A DNA stretch of 64,000 nucleotides from Loktanella gaetbuli (GCF_020531945.1 NZ_JAJATZ010000002.1:496001-560000); one strand, 5' to 3'; numbered from the stretch's first letter, positions 32,932-42,238 are shown. A program made the numbers and translations. The notes: generated by a model not told the origin, from the sequence alone.

Positions 32932-33645
32932 TTATCCCTGCATGCCACCCCGGCCCAGCGGCAGCACGCGGCCCAGCGCGATCCCGTCGCGGTCCATTGT
33001 CGCATCCATGACAATGACCTCGACCCCTGCGGCAACCGCCGCATCAAACGCCGCGCCATAGATCGGGTCGATATCGCGGGCCACGTCAAAAGCGTCGCAG
33101 TCGGTGCGATTGACCAGAAAAAAGACCGCAGCTCGGTCACCCGCCGCGACCTGGTCCGCCAGATCCGCCATGTGCCGCGCACCGCGCGTCGTGGCCGTGT
33201 CCGGAAATTCGGCGAGGCCGGGCGTCCGGCAGATCGTGGCGCTCTTGACCTCCAGCCACAGGTCCGGGCCATCCCCCGTCAGCAGGAAATCAACACGTGA
33301 ATTGGTCGCATATTTCACCTCAGACCTGATGTCGGTGTAGCCTGTCAGCCCCGGCACGCGGCTCGCGCGCAACCCTTCGCCCACCACGCGATTGGCCTGC
33401 GCCGTATCCACGCAGACCAGCGCACCAGCATCATTGACCAGCCGCCATGCGTACTTCAGCTTGCGCTTGGGGTCGTCATTGGTTTCCAGCCAGACCTGCA
33501 TGCCCGGTTCGGCCAGCCCCGTCATCTTGCCGGGGTTTGCGACATGCGCCGTCACCTCGGTTCCGTCATCCAGCGTGACATCCGCCAGAAAACGTTTGTA
33601 GCGGCGGATCAGCGTGGCGGGGATCAACGGTCTGGCAAAGTTCAT
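32932..33645 (-). CDS. sfsA: SfsA family DNA-binding/sugar fermentation stimulation protein
   Basis: 237 residues. Family phrases are RRYKRFLADVTLDDG, HVANPGKMTGL, LTGDGPDLWLEVKSATIC, FPDTATTRGARHM and FFLVNRTDC. SfsA has an OB-like domain and a nuclease-like domain; its biochemical role is unclear beyond a maltose-metabolism phenotype in E. coli. It is upstream of map by 25 nt and is divergent from the CinA-like gene. Confidence 0.93.
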   Translation of the reverse strand: MNFARPLIPATLIRRYKRFLADVTLDDGTEVTAHVANPGKMTGLAEPGMQVWLETNDDPKRKLKYAWRLVNDAGALVCVDTAQANRVVGEGLRASRVPGLTGYTDIRSEVKYATNSRVDFLLTGDGPDLWLEVKSATICRTPGLAEFPDTATTRGARHMADLADQVAAGDRAAVFFLVNRTDCDAFDVARDIDPIYGAAFDAAVAAGVEVIVMDATMDRDGIALGRVLPLGRGGMQG

Positions 33646-33680
33646 GTCGGCAGTTATACCGGGACAAAACGGAGTTTAGA

Positions 33681-34403
33681 ATGACCAATCCCACAGCTGC
33701 GATGCTTGTCATCGGTGATGAAATCCTGTCGGGCCGCACCCGCGACAGCAACATGAACCATCTGGCCAAGGTGCTGACAGACGCCGGGATCGACCTGTGC
33801 GAGGCCCGTGTCGTGAGTGACGACCAGCCCGCCATCGTCGCGGCGGTGCAGGCGCTGTCTGCGGCCTACGATCACGTCTTTACGTCCGGCGGGATCGGGC
33901 CGACTCACGACGACATCACCGCCGATGCGGTGGCCGCAGCATTTGATGTGCCGATCGACGTGCGCGACGATGCCCGCGCATTGCTACAGGCGCATTATGA
34001 TCGTGCCGGGACCACGCTGAACGATGCGCGCCTGCGCATGGCCCGTGTTCCCGACGGTGCCACCCTGATCGACAACCCCGTCAGCACGGCACCGGGGTTC
34101 ACCCTGGGCAACGTCAACGTGATGGCAGGCGTGCCGGCGGTGTTCGAGGCGATGGTCGCCAGCGTCGTGTCCAAACTGGCCCATGGTGCGCCCCTATTGT
34201 CACAAAGCTGGCGCGTCATGCGCGGCGAAGGCGATGTCGCGGCCCCGCTGGCACAGGTCGCACAGGATTTCCCGGAATTGTCACTGGGCAGCTATCCGTT
34301 CCAGAAAGACGGCGTCTATGGCACCAATCTGGTGGTGCGCGGTCGCGATGCATCACAGGTCGATGCGGCCATGGCGCAATTGCAGGCGCTGTTTCCCGTA
34401 TGA
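33681..34403 (+). CDS. CinA-like molybdopterin-binding domain protein
   Basis: 240 residues containing only the N-terminal MoaB/MogA-like half of CinA (MLVIGDEILSGRTRDSN, FTSGGIGPTHDDIT, MAGVPAVFEAM). The C-terminal nicotinamide-nucleotide amidase half is missing, as in the common stand-alone 'competence/damage-inducible protein A' family of alphaproteobacteria. Its activity is not established; related domains act on ADP-ribose or molybdopterin. It heads a four-gene chain joined by three ATGA overlaps. Confidence 0.88.
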   Translation: MTNPTAAMLVIGDEILSGRTRDSNMNHLAKVLTDAGIDLCEARVVSDDQPAIVAAVQALSAAYDHVFTSGGIGPTHDDITADAVAAAFDVPIDVRDDARALLQAHYDRAGTTLNDARLRMARVPDGATLIDNPVSTAPGFTLGNVNVMAGVPAVFEAMVASVVSKLAHGAPLLSQSWRVMRGEGDVAAPLAQVAQDFPELSLGSYPFQKDGVYGTNLVVRGRDASQVDAAMAQLQALFPV

Positions 34404-35119
34404 TTGATTGGGGCGCGGTGATAGATGCGACCTGGCCCGCCGCCCGGACGCAGCAGGTTGGTCCTTGGAATATCCGTCAGGGCAACGGCGGTGGCAACCG
34501 CGTGAGTGCTGCGACAGCCATCCGACCTGTCACCAGCGAGGACCTGCCACTGGCCGAAACCGCGATGCGCGATCTGGACCAAGAGGTCGTTTTCAGCATC
34601 CGGCCCGGTGACGACAGCGCCGACGCCACGCTGGCGGACGCAGGCTATGCCATGCGCGATGAAACAATCATCTACGCCTGCCCTGCCGCCGACCTTGCGA
34701 CCCCGAAACCGCCCCCTGTCTGCGCCTTTACCGTCTGGCCACCGCTGGCGGTGCAATGCGATATCTGGGCCCAAGGCGGTGTCGGTCCTGCGCGCCTTGC
34801 GGTGATGGACCGGGTGATGGGGCCGAAAACGACGATTCTTGGCCGCATCGACGACCGCCCGGCTGCCACCTTGTTCGTGGCGATCCATGACGGTGTGGCC
34901 ATGTTGCACGCGCTGGAGGTCAGCAAGTCCCACCGACGCAAGGGGTTGGCCGCGACCCTGACCCGTGCCGCCGCAATCTGGGGGCAGGCGCATGGCGCGC
35001 CAACCTTTGCGCTGCTCACCACGGTTGCGAACGCAGGCGCGAATGCGCTGTATCAGGGGTTGGGGATGACAGAGGTCGGGCGCTATCATTACCGGGCACA
35101 GCCAAAGGACAGATCATGA
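34400..35119 (+). CDS. GNAT family N-acetyltransferase
   Basis: 239 residues. The C-terminal GNAT domain shows the acetyl-CoA pyrophosphate-binding motif SKSHRRKGLAATLTRAAA at about 175-192 and the family end (ANAGANALYQGLGMTEVGRYHYR). The N-terminal half (about 1-110) is less conserved and may set substrate choice. The substrate is unknown. Overlaps by ATGA with genes on both sides. Confidence 0.85.
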   Translation: MIDWGAVIDATWPAARTQQVGPWNIRQGNGGGNRVSAATAIRPVTSEDLPLAETAMRDLDQEVVFSIRPGDDSADATLADAGYAMRDETIIYACPAADLATPKPPPVCAFTVWPPLAVQCDIWAQGGVGPARLAVMDRVMGPKTTILGRIDDRPAATLFVAIHDGVAMLHALEVSKSHRRKGLAATLTRAAAIWGQAHGAPTFALLTTVANAGANALYQGLGMTEVGRYHYRAQPKDRS

Positions 35120-35682
35120 CCAACCCGCCGACCGCCCTAGACCTGCCGATGATAGACCCGCTGCCCGATGCCACGCAGGCCTATTTCGACATCTGCCAGG
35201 ACAAACTGGGAATGGTGCCCAATGTCCTGCGGGCCTATGCCTTTGACATCGAAAAACTGAACGCCTTTACCGCCCTGTACAACGATCTGATGCTGGCGCA
35301 GTCCGACCTGACCAAGCTGGAACGCGAAATGATCGCGGTCGTCGTCAGTTCCGTGAACAAGTGTTACTATTGTCTGACGGCCCATGGTGCCGCCGTGCGG
35401 CAGTTGTCCGGCAACCCGGCCTTGGGCGAAATGATGGTCATGAACTGGCGTGCCGCTGATCTGGACACCCGCCAGACAGCCATGCTGCGGTTCGCCGAAA
35501 AGCTGACCGAGACGCCGTCCCGGATCGAGGAAACCGACCGGCAGGCCTTGCGCGACGCAGGGTTCAGCGACCGTGCCATCTGGGACATCGCCAGCGTGGC
35601 CGCGTTTTTCAACATGTCCAACCGCGTCGCGTCGGCCACCGAAATGGTGCCCAACCCCGAATATCACGCGCAGGCCAGATGA
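35116..35682 (+). CDS. Peroxidase-related AhpD-like (carboxymuconolactone decarboxylase family) protein
   Basis: 188 residues. The AhpD-type active site CYYCLTAHG (Cys-x-x-Cys with the following His) is present at about residues 83-91, preceded by LTKLEREMIAVVVSSVNK. This length and N-terminus (PLPDATQAYFDICQDKLGMVPNVLRAY) fit the 'uncharacterised peroxidase-related' subfamily. It is presumably a thiol-based peroxide reductant, but no partner reductase is adjacent. Confidence 0.9.
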   Translation: MTNPPTALDLPMIDPLPDATQAYFDICQDKLGMVPNVLRAYAFDIEKLNAFTALYNDLMLAQSDLTKLEREMIAVVVSSVNKCYYCLTAHGAAVRQLSGNPALGEMMVMNWRAADLDTRQTAMLRFAEKLTETPSRIEETDRQALRDAGFSDRAIWDIASVAAFFNMSNRVASATEMVPNPEYHAQAR

Positions 35683-36590
35683 AGACGCTCACGCTCTGTC
35701 TTGGGCTGATCGCAGGCCCGCTGGCCGCGCAGGATCTGGCGCTGCCCGGCAACGCCTCTCTGACATACGATGCACAAGATACCGACGTACGCTATCTGCT
35801 GCCGACGGGGCCTTGGGTGGATGGTGTCCTGCCCAGCCGCCCTGTCGAGGGGGCACAGCAGATCGAGGTCTGGCGGATCGACGCACCGGGACTCGATACC
35901 TTGCCGATCTTGCGCAGCCTGCGCGATCAATTGATCAACGCGGGTTTCGACGTGATCCATGAATGCGCCGATGCGGATTGCGGGGGCTTCGATTTCCGAT
36001 TTGCGATCCCCGTGACGCCGCCGCCCCAGATGCAGGTCGATCTGGGGGCCTTTCGCCACTTGTCCGCTGTGAACGGCGAGAGTGCCGTCAGCCTGCTGGT
36101 CAGTCACACGCCGCAGGCGGGATTTGTCCAGATCACCCGGATTGCACCCACATCGGATGACTTGCCGACCATCACGACCGAGGCACCGACACTGCGCGCC
36201 ACCGCCGTGAATGGCGATCTTGGTGAAAAACTGATGGTGCAGGGACGGGCTGTTCTAGACGGCGTCACATTCGCGACGGGGGCGACCGCCCTTGCAGGCG
36301 GTGACGCCACTGCACTGCGGGCGCTGGCCGACTTTATGGCAGACAACCCGAATCTGGCGATCAGTATCGTCGGCCATACCGACGCCGAAGGCGCGCTGGA
36401 AGGCAATATCGCGATTTCGCGCAGCCGTGCCGCCGCTGTCGTGGAACGGCTGGTCGCCGATTATGGCGTGCCGCGCGCCCAACTGACACCGGCTGGCATG
36501 GGCTACCTGTCACCGGTGGCCAGCAACCTGACAGACGACGGTCGCCGTGCGAACCGCCGTGTCGAGGCCGTGGTCACCGGAACCCGTTGA
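35679..36590 (+). CDS. OmpA-domain envelope protein
   Basis: 303 residues with a signal peptide (about 1-17, ending GPLAA). The N-terminal 170 residues are not a recognised domain and contain a Cys pair in HECADADCGG. The C-terminal OmpA domain (about 190-300) has the peptidoglycan-binding pattern NLAISIVGHTDAEGALEGN and SRSRAAAVVERLV. It likely anchors to the cell wall in the periplasm. It ends one base before the convergent LysR gene stop. Confidence 0.88.
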   Translation: MKTLTLCLGLIAGPLAAQDLALPGNASLTYDAQDTDVRYLLPTGPWVDGVLPSRPVEGAQQIEVWRIDAPGLDTLPILRSLRDQLINAGFDVIHECADADCGGFDFRFAIPVTPPPQMQVDLGAFRHLSAVNGESAVSLLVSHTPQAGFVQITRIAPTSDDLPTITTEAPTLRATAVNGDLGEKLMVQGRAVLDGVTFATGATALAGGDATALRALADFMADNPNLAISIVGHTDAEGALEGNIAISRSRAAAVVERLVADYGVPRAQLTPAGMGYLSPVASNLTDDGRRANRRVEAVVTGTR

Positions 36591-37496
36591 TTACCAGGAT
36601 TCAGGGCCTTTTTCCGCAAAGGCATTCACAAGAAAATCAATGAATGCACGCACCTTTGGCTGTGTGAAACGACCGGGCGGATAGACCGCATAGATGCCTT
36701 GGGTTTCGACCGGCAGATCGGGGATCGCCTCTTCGACCAGACCTTTGCGCATGGCATCGGCATAGAGAAAGCTGGGCAGATAAGCGATGCCCAGACCGCC
36801 GACGCAGGCGTTCAGCAGCGACTGCCCGTCGTTCACGGTCAGCCAGCCCGCCGTCCGGACCTGCCGCTTTTCCCCCGATGGCGCTGTCAGTTTCCAGACT
36901 GCGGAATTGGCGGCATTGGAATAATGCAGCAACTTGTGTTCGTTCAGATCGTCGATCTTTTCGGGCCGACCGTATTGTTCGAAATAGGCTGGCGAGGCGA
37001 TCATCCGGCGGCTGGTTTCCGTCAGCTTGCGCGCGCGCAGGGTGCTGTCCTCCAGTTCACCGATGCGGATCGCCATGTCGAACCCTTCGGAAATCAGTTC
37101 GACGTAGCGGTTGTTCAACACCATGTTCACGGTGATATCGCTGAATTCGGACAGGAATTCACCCAATACCGGTGACAGGTGGTTCACCCCGAAATCAGTG
37201 GCGACCGAAATCCGCAGCAGGCCCGATGGGGCGGATTGCATGGATGTGACCAACGCGTCCGCCTCGCCTGCGTCATTCAACACCCGGCGGGCGCGGTCAT
37301 AATAGGCCAGGCCGATTTCCGTCGGACTGACCCTGCGGGTCGTGCGATTCAAGAGCCGGGCCCCCAAACGCGCCTCGAGTGACGAGACGTGCTTTGACAC
37401 GGCGGATTTAGAGATTCCCATCTTCTTGGCGGCGTCGGTAAAGCCGCCCTGATCCACGACCGTGGCAAAGGCTTCCATCTCTGTAAGGCGATCCAT
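36591..37496 (-). CDS. LysR-family transcriptional regulator
   Basis: 301 residues. N-terminal winged HTH (DRLTEMEAFATVVDQGGFTD, then KMGISKSAVSKHVSSLEARLG) is followed by a LysR substrate-binding domain. It belongs to the CrgA/DsdC-like group that keeps the phrase LLNRTTRRVSPTEIG. ATG 37496 has AGGA upstream. A 22-bp palindrome lies 8 bp before the start, suggesting autoregulation. Neighbouring targets are not obvious: the next gene upstream is a GDSL hydrolase on the same strand. Confidence 0.92.
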   Translation of the reverse strand: MDRLTEMEAFATVVDQGGFTDAAKKMGISKSAVSKHVSSLEARLGARLLNRTTRRVSPTEIGLAYYDRARRVLNDAGEADALVTSMQSAPSGLLRISVATDFGVNHLSPVLGEFLSEFSDITVNMVLNNRYVELISEGFDMAIRIGELEDSTLRARKLTETSRRMIASPAYFEQYGRPEKIDDLNEHKLLHYSNAANSAVWKLTAPSGEKRQVRTAGWLTVNDGQSLLNACVGGLGIAYLPSFLYADAMRKGLVEEAIPDLPVETQGIYAVYPPGRFTQPKVRAFIDFLVNAFAEKGPESW

Positions 37497-37503
37497 GTCC
37501 GGT

Positions 37504-37525
37504 CCTAACACTGTTTACTGTTAGG
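37504..37525. promoter_or_regulatory. Palindromic operator before the LysR gene
   Basis: Perfect 7-bp arms CCTAACA and TGTTAGG separated by 8 bp, directly upstream of the LysR start. The inner half-sites TAACA-N8-TGTTA satisfy the T-N11-A rule for LysR-type sites. Position and symmetry support negative autoregulation; no binding data are available. Confidence 0.6.
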
Positions 37526-37585
37526 CTGTTCATGCCCGCCAATTCGGGCGGGATTGGGTCACGCGCCTGACAATACCGCGATTTA

Positions 37586-38263
37586 TCAGCGACTGGCCTC
37601 TAATTGGAAACGCCCCGCACGCGGGTCCGACATGGTAATGGCGCGGGCAATTTCCGCACCGATCAGCGCACTGCCCTGCGCGGATGGATGCACCAGATCA
37701 CGCGCATACAGATCCAGATTTGCCGGGTCGATCGCATCCTTGGCATCGACGAAAACAATGCGCGGATCGCGCGCGGCCAAGGTCGCCAGTCGGGTCGACA
37801 GTTCGGTCAGCTCGTCTGCGCAATCAGCCAGCGGACCACCGGCGACGGAGGTGCCGTAATACCCCAGCACCAAGACGCGCGGCCCCCGATCTGCGATATC
37901 CCGCACAAAGCGTGGCATGGCCCCGGTCTGCCCGTCTGCGGAAATCAACGCATCCAACGTGAAATCGCAGCCATCACAGCCGCAGTCGCGCGACAGGTCG
38001 TTGGCACCACCGTTCACGATGACCCAATCCCAATCGCCTGCGCGATACTGGGCCGGGATCGCGGTCAGAAAACGCGCCCCCGGAACCGACCGGTTCGCGA
38101 CCCCACGGTCCAGCGCGGCAGCCGCAACACGTGGAATGTCCTGCCCCGAAAGCCGGTTCCACGACAGCACTGAATCGCCCACCGCCGTGATCGTGACAGG
38201 CCCCGTCTGCGGCGGCGCACAACCCGCCAACAGCGCGCATACGACGCTGGCGACTGCCCGCAT
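37586..38263 (-). CDS. SGNH/GDSL-type hydrolase, putative lipoprotein
   Basis: 225 residues. The N-terminus MRAVASVVCALLAGC is a lipoprotein signal with lipobox LLAGC, so it is probably anchored in the outer membrane or periplasm. SGNH blocks are present: GDSVLSW (Ser), the Asn block GGANDLS, and DLVHPSAQG with the catalytic Asp and His. It is an esterase or acyl hydrolase of unknown substrate. ATG 38263 shares a base with the stop of fadH (TGATG). Confidence 0.87.
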   Translation of the reverse strand: MRAVASVVCALLAGCAPPQTGPVTITAVGDSVLSWNRLSGQDIPRVAAAALDRGVANRSVPGARFLTAIPAQYRAGDWDWVIVNGGANDLSRDCGCDGCDFTLDALISADGQTGAMPRFVRDIADRGPRVLVLGYYGTSVAGGPLADCADELTELSTRLATLAARDPRIVFVDAKDAIDPANLDLYARDLVHPSAQGSALIGAEIARAITMSDPRAGRFQLEASR

Positions 38264-40287
38264 CACAGCGTTGCAGCCAGCCGGGTGCCCTGATCGATGG
38301 CCCGTTTGGCATCCAGTTCGGCCGCGACATCCGCCCCGCCGATCACGTGATGTGTCACGCCGCGCGCGGCCAGATCAGCGGCCAGCGCGTTTTCGGGCAC
38401 CTGACCGGCACAAAGCACGATGGTATCGGCGGGTATCACGCGCGGGTTTTCGCGGGCAGCACCTTCGCTGACGTGCAATCCTTCGGCGTCGATGCGTTCG
38501 TAATTCACGCCACCGACCATCTGCACCTGTTTCATCTGAAGCCCGGCCCGGTGAATCCAGCCTGTCGTCTTGCCCAGCCCCTTGCCCAGCTTTTGCGCCT
38601 TGCGCTGCAACAATGTGACCTGCCGCGCGGGCGCATGGGGCTGCGGTCCGGCAGGTGCCAGACCACCGCGATGATCGCCGGGATCGGTGACGCCCCATTC
38701 CTTCATCCAGTCGGGCAGATCGGTTGTCGGGCTCTGATCCGTGACCAGCGTTTCGGCCACGTCGAACCCGATCCCGCCCGCGCCGATGATCGCGACGCGC
38801 TGGCCGACCTCGGCCTTGCCGCGCAGTACGTCGATATAGGACAGCACGTTCGGACCATCCTGGCCGGGAATCTGCGGATCGCGGGGGGCCACACCCGTCG
38901 CAACGATCACCGCATCATAGCCGGTGAGATCGTCGGCACCGACCCGCGCACCCAGTTTCAGGGTGATGCCCGCAGCCGCGACCGCGGCGCGATACCAATC
39001 GACGAGGCCCCAGAATTCTTCTTTGCCCGGCACCTGTTTGGCCATGTTGAGCTGGCCACCGATTTCATGCGCATCATCAAAGATCGTGACAGCGTGGCCG
39101 CGTTCCGCCGCCGTCAACGCCGCCGACAGGCCCGCAGGACCAGCGCCGACCACGGCGATGGATTTCGTCTGCGCCGCCGGAGTGACCACCAGTTCGGTTT
39201 CATGGCAGGCCCGCGGGTTCACCAGACAGGACGACAGTTTCCCGCCAAAGGTGTGATCCAGGCAAGCCTGATTGCAGGCGATGCAGGGTGCGATCAGTTC
39301 GGCCTGCCCTGCCTGTGCCTTGGCCACGAAATCGGGATCGGCCAGAAACGGGCGCGCCATGCTGACCATGTCGGCGCAGCCTTCGGCCAGCACATCTTCG
39401 GCGACCTGTGGCGTGTTGATCCGGTTCGAGGTGATCAGCGGAATCCGCACCTGCCCCATCAGTTTTTTCGTCACCCAGGCAAAGGCCCGGCGCGGGACCG
39501 ACGTCGCAATCGTGGGAATCCGCGCTTCGTGCCAGCCGATACCGGTGTTGATGATCGACGCCCCCGCTGCCTCGATGGCCTGCGCCAGTTGCACGACCTC
39601 GGCGTAGGTGGACCCGTCGGGGACCAGATCAATCATCGACAACCGGTAGATCACGATGAAATCCGGGCCCACTGCCTCGCGCACGCGGCGCACGACCTCG
39701 ACCGGCAGGCGCATCCGGTTCTCATACGACCCGCCCCAGCGGTCGGTGCGGTGGTTGGTGTGTTTCACCAGGAACTGGTTGAGGAAATAACCCTCTGATC
39801 CCATCACCTCGACGCCGTCGTAACCGGCCTGTCTGGCGCGGCTGGCGGCCGTCACCATGTCGCCGATCTGCTTTTCGATGCCGGCCTCATCCAGTTCCGT
39901 AGGTACAAAAGGCGAGATCGGTGATTTGATGGCCGAAGGAGCCACGCAATCCTTGGAATAGGCATAGCGACCCGCGTGCAGGATCTGCATCGCGATCTTG
40001 CCACCCGCATCGTGGACCCGGTCGGTGACGATGCGGTGATTGGCGATGTCGGCATCACTGAACAGGCCGGCCGCCCCCGGAAACACGCCGCCTTCCTTGT
40101 TCGGGGCCATCCCGCCGGTCACCATCAGGCCGACGCCGCCACGCGCACGCGCCGCGTAAAATTCGGCGACGCGGTTCCAGTCACGGGTTTCTTCCAGCCC
40201 GGTGTGCATGGACCCCATCAACACGCGATTTTTCAGCGTCGTATGGCCCAGGTCGAGAGGCGACAAAAGGTTGGGATAAGTCGTCAT
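38263..40287 (-). CDS. fadH: NADPH-dependent 2,4-dienoyl-CoA reductase (FadH type)
   Basis: 674 residues, the full FadH length. It has an N-terminal Old-Yellow-Enzyme FMN barrel (LLSPLDLGHTTLKNRVLMG to about 330) and a [4Fe-4S] motif (CIACNQACLD with later CLVNPRACHE). The C-terminal FAD/NADPH domain carries GAGPAGLSAALTAAERGHA and GAGGIGFDVA. It reduces 2,4-dienoyl-CoA during beta-oxidation of polyunsaturated fatty acids. Related trimethylamine dehydrogenases have the same layout, so the exact substrate is inferred. The ATG has GGAGG 9 nt upstream. Confidence 0.9.
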   Translation of the reverse strand: MTTYPNLLSPLDLGHTTLKNRVLMGSMHTGLEETRDWNRVAEFYAARARGGVGLMVTGGMAPNKEGGVFPGAAGLFSDADIANHRIVTDRVHDAGGKIAMQILHAGRYAYSKDCVAPSAIKSPISPFVPTELDEAGIEKQIGDMVTAASRARQAGYDGVEVMGSEGYFLNQFLVKHTNHRTDRWGGSYENRMRLPVEVVRRVREAVGPDFIVIYRLSMIDLVPDGSTYAEVVQLAQAIEAAGASIINTGIGWHEARIPTIATSVPRRAFAWVTKKLMGQVRIPLITSNRINTPQVAEDVLAEGCADMVSMARPFLADPDFVAKAQAGQAELIAPCIACNQACLDHTFGGKLSSCLVNPRACHETELVVTPAAQTKSIAVVGAGPAGLSAALTAAERGHAVTIFDDAHEIGGQLNMAKQVPGKEEFWGLVDWYRAAVAAAGITLKLGARVGADDLTGYDAVIVATGVAPRDPQIPGQDGPNVLSYIDVLRGKAEVGQRVAIIGAGGIGFDVAETLVTDQSPTTDLPDWMKEWGVTDPGDHRGGLAPAGPQPHAPARQVTLLQRKAQKLGKGLGKTTGWIHRAGLQMKQVQMVGGVNYERIDAEGLHVSEGAARENPRVIPADTIVLCAGQVPENALAADLAARGVTHHVIGGADVAAELDAKRAIDQGTRLAATL

Positions 40288-40361
40288 TGGCGGGTTCCTC
40301 CGGTTTGGAGCTACATTACCTGCCCGATGTTCTGCGTCACCCCCAACGCCGCGTCAGTACA

Positions 40362-40739
40362 TCAGTTCCCTGCGGTTTCCACGCAGTGCCGCCGAAACGC
40401 GCGTTTGAGCATGTCCAATTCATCGCGCAACAGGTCCAATTCCGCGCGAATGTCGTTCGAGAGCGCCTCGCCCCCCATGAATGCGAAACTCGCCAGTGTG
40501 TCACCGGTATCGCGCGTGCTGATCACAAAGGTCTGCACGCCATCGCCCAACCGATCGGCCGGCACCGGAACCTCGACCAGCCATTTGCCGTCCTCCAGCC
40601 GGTTCAGCGTCGGTGCGGGCAACGCCTCTGCCCCCTGCGACACGATCAGGGCGGGCGGCGCGTCACCCGTGACACCCGTCAATTCGCCCTGCCACAGACC
40701 GGCGATCATCCGCAGCTTGATCAGTTTCAGTTCCGACAT
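40362..40739 (-). CDS. Conserved hypothetical protein, partner of the next gene upstream
   Basis: 125 residues, no signal peptide or membrane helix. The middle contains an Ig-like beta pattern (LIVSQGAEALPAPTLNRLE, WLVEVPVPADRLGDG, FVISTRDTGD) and the C-terminal 30 residues form an amphipathic helix (RAELDLLRDELDMLKRAFRR) likely to be a coiled coil. ATG 40739 has AAGGAG 8 nt upstream. It starts 12 nt after the stop of the 256-residue gene, so the two are one transcription unit. Function unknown. Confidence 0.78.
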   Translation of the reverse strand: MSELKLIKLRMIAGLWQGELTGVTGDAPPALIVSQGAEALPAPTLNRLEDGKWLVEVPVPADRLGDGVQTFVISTRDTGDTLASFAFMGGEALSNDIRAELDLLRDELDMLKRAFRRHCVETAGN

Positions 40740-40751
40740 GACGGTCACTCC

Positions 40752-41522
40752 TTACAGTTCGGCGCGCGGATAACGACACAAGGTGACATCGCGCAGTGTG
40801 ATCTGGTTCATCTCGGCCCCTTCGAAAATCAGGTCCAGCCAGGCTGCCTCGATCCGCCGTTCATTGATGTCACTATAGGCCAGATCGAATTCGACAACCA
40901 TTTCGCCATCCGCGTTCCTGATCTCTTGCACCATCTGTTCGGTGTTCGGACCGTGGCGGACATTCAACCGCGCAAAGATTTCCAGCGGCTGTTCCAATTC
41001 CACATTCAGGGTCAACCGGATGATGTGCCGTTTCAATAGCCCGTCGATCGCCTCTGCGGGCAGGTCCAGCACGAGACTGAGGAAACTGCCGTCAAACCTG
41101 AAAACATCCAGTCGCAGGCCATAGGGCGCCATGTCACTTGTGCGCGTATTGCGGATCTGGCGAAGCGTCAGTTCACTGATGTCGCAGTCATGAAACACCG
41201 TCAGATGGTCGCCCAGGCTCGCACGGTTGCCCACCGCGGCAATTCCCATTTCCGGCAACGGACCGCGCCAGGCGCGCGGTCGCCACGACCATAGGGTGCC
41301 ACCGGGTCTGACAAACGCGTTTGTGCCGACACGCGGCAAGGCCAGTCGACTGTTGGCAACGAAATTCAGTTCGGACAGGCGCGTCATCAACTGGCTCGCC
41401 ATCAGGCGCTGCTGATGCAGCTTGTCCAGGTCGGCCGTTTCAGCCGCGCGGGCCAGCCGGGTCCAGCGTCGCAGGCTCCACCGATGCAAGAGCCGTCCGA
41501 TTGCCTGTTTGCCGAATCCCAC
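40752..41522 (-). CDS. Conserved hypothetical protein (possibly DUF6478)
   Basis: 256 residues, cytoplasmic by appearance. The N-terminus is basic and helical (RRWTRLARAAETADLDKLHQ), followed by a beta-rich domain (GTLWSWRPRAWRGPLPE, FHDCDISELTLRQIRNTR, FRFDGSFLSLVLDLP). From memory it resembles a Rhodobacterales-restricted family listed as DUF6478, but this was not checked. Its tight pairing with the 125-residue gene suggests a shared role, and the beta-rich module could bind carbohydrate or protein partners. Confidence 0.75.
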   Translation of the reverse strand: MGFGKQAIGRLLHRWSLRRWTRLARAAETADLDKLHQQRLMASQLMTRLSELNFVANSRLALPRVGTNAFVRPGGTLWSWRPRAWRGPLPEMGIAAVGNRASLGDHLTVFHDCDISELTLRQIRNTRTSDMAPYGLRLDVFRFDGSFLSLVLDLPAEAIDGLLKRHIIRLTLNVELEQPLEIFARLNVRHGPNTEQMVQEIRNADGEMVVEFDLAYSDINERRIEAAWLDLIFEGAEMNQITLRDVTLCRYPRAEL

Positions 41523-41616
41523 CCAACGCTCCTTTAGTCTGCTGGGCCGAACTGCGCATGTCCGGCCATGGGACGATCTGCACGACTATTTCCAAAATGG
41601 AAACAATGCCAAGTCA

Positions 41617-42234
41617 TCACGTCGTCGATTGTTGCACGCTATTGGCCGCCCGCAACTGCTGCAACATCTGGTCCAGCACTTCTCGCGACTGAACTTGCGT
41701 CAACGGAGCCTGGGTCAGGCCGCGCACCGTGATGGTCACGACACGCCCGCGCAGGTCGGTGAACAAACGCCAGCTTTCGGGTTGGCTACCGACGATATCG
41801 GGGGGGGCCGTGTCGCGCGTGTAGACGGTCACGGCATTGGTCGCGGCACCCGTGCTCAGCACGTCGACCGGCCCGCCGATGTCGGACACCCCCAGCAAGG
41901 TTGCCCCCTGCTGTGTTTCCAGAAAGGCGCGAAAGGCGGGTTCGGACCCCGCGACAAGCGCGCTGTTCGCGTCGCCCACCTGAACGGTGATCAGCGCCAT
42001 CCGGTCCGGCACGGGCTTGTCCGATGCCGCATTGATCGCGGCACACGCCGCGAGAAATGCGAACCCGCGCTGCGGGCGCGTCACTTGCGGATCAATGCAG
42101 TAGCCCTGCGGCGCCGCAACGACGATGCCCCCGGTCAGACGCAAGGTCGTCGCGTCTGGCCCGGTCACTGTCCCCGGCAGGGCGCAAGCCGCGAGTGCGG
42201 CCAGTGCCACCGCCAGGATCGATCCGCGCAACAT
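41617..42234 (-). CDS. Hypothetical lipoprotein downstream of ilvD
   Basis: 205 residues. The start MLRGSILAVALAALAAC has a lipobox (LAALAAC), so it is likely an envelope lipoprotein. The mature part has two further Cys (GYCIDPQ and AACAAIN) and ends in a helical stretch. ATG 42234 lies 4 nt after the ilvD stop, so the genes are co-transcribed. The family is not recognised, and there is no metabolic link to branched-chain amino acid synthesis visible. Confidence 0.75.
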   Translation of the reverse strand: MLRGSILAVALAALAACALPGTVTGPDATTLRLTGGIVVAAPQGYCIDPQVTRPQRGFAFLAACAAINAASDKPVPDRMALITVQVGDANSALVAGSEPAFRAFLETQQGATLLGVSDIGGPVDVLSTGAATNAVTVYTRDTAPPDIVGSQPESWRLFTDLRGRVVTITVRGLTQAPLTQVQSREVLDQMLQQLRAANSVQQSTT

Positions 42235-42238
42235 CGCG

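Noticed and set aside
41589..41603. Short palindrome TTTCC-AAAAT-GGAAA before the 256-residue hypothetical gene
   Set aside because: Too short and isolated to call an operator.
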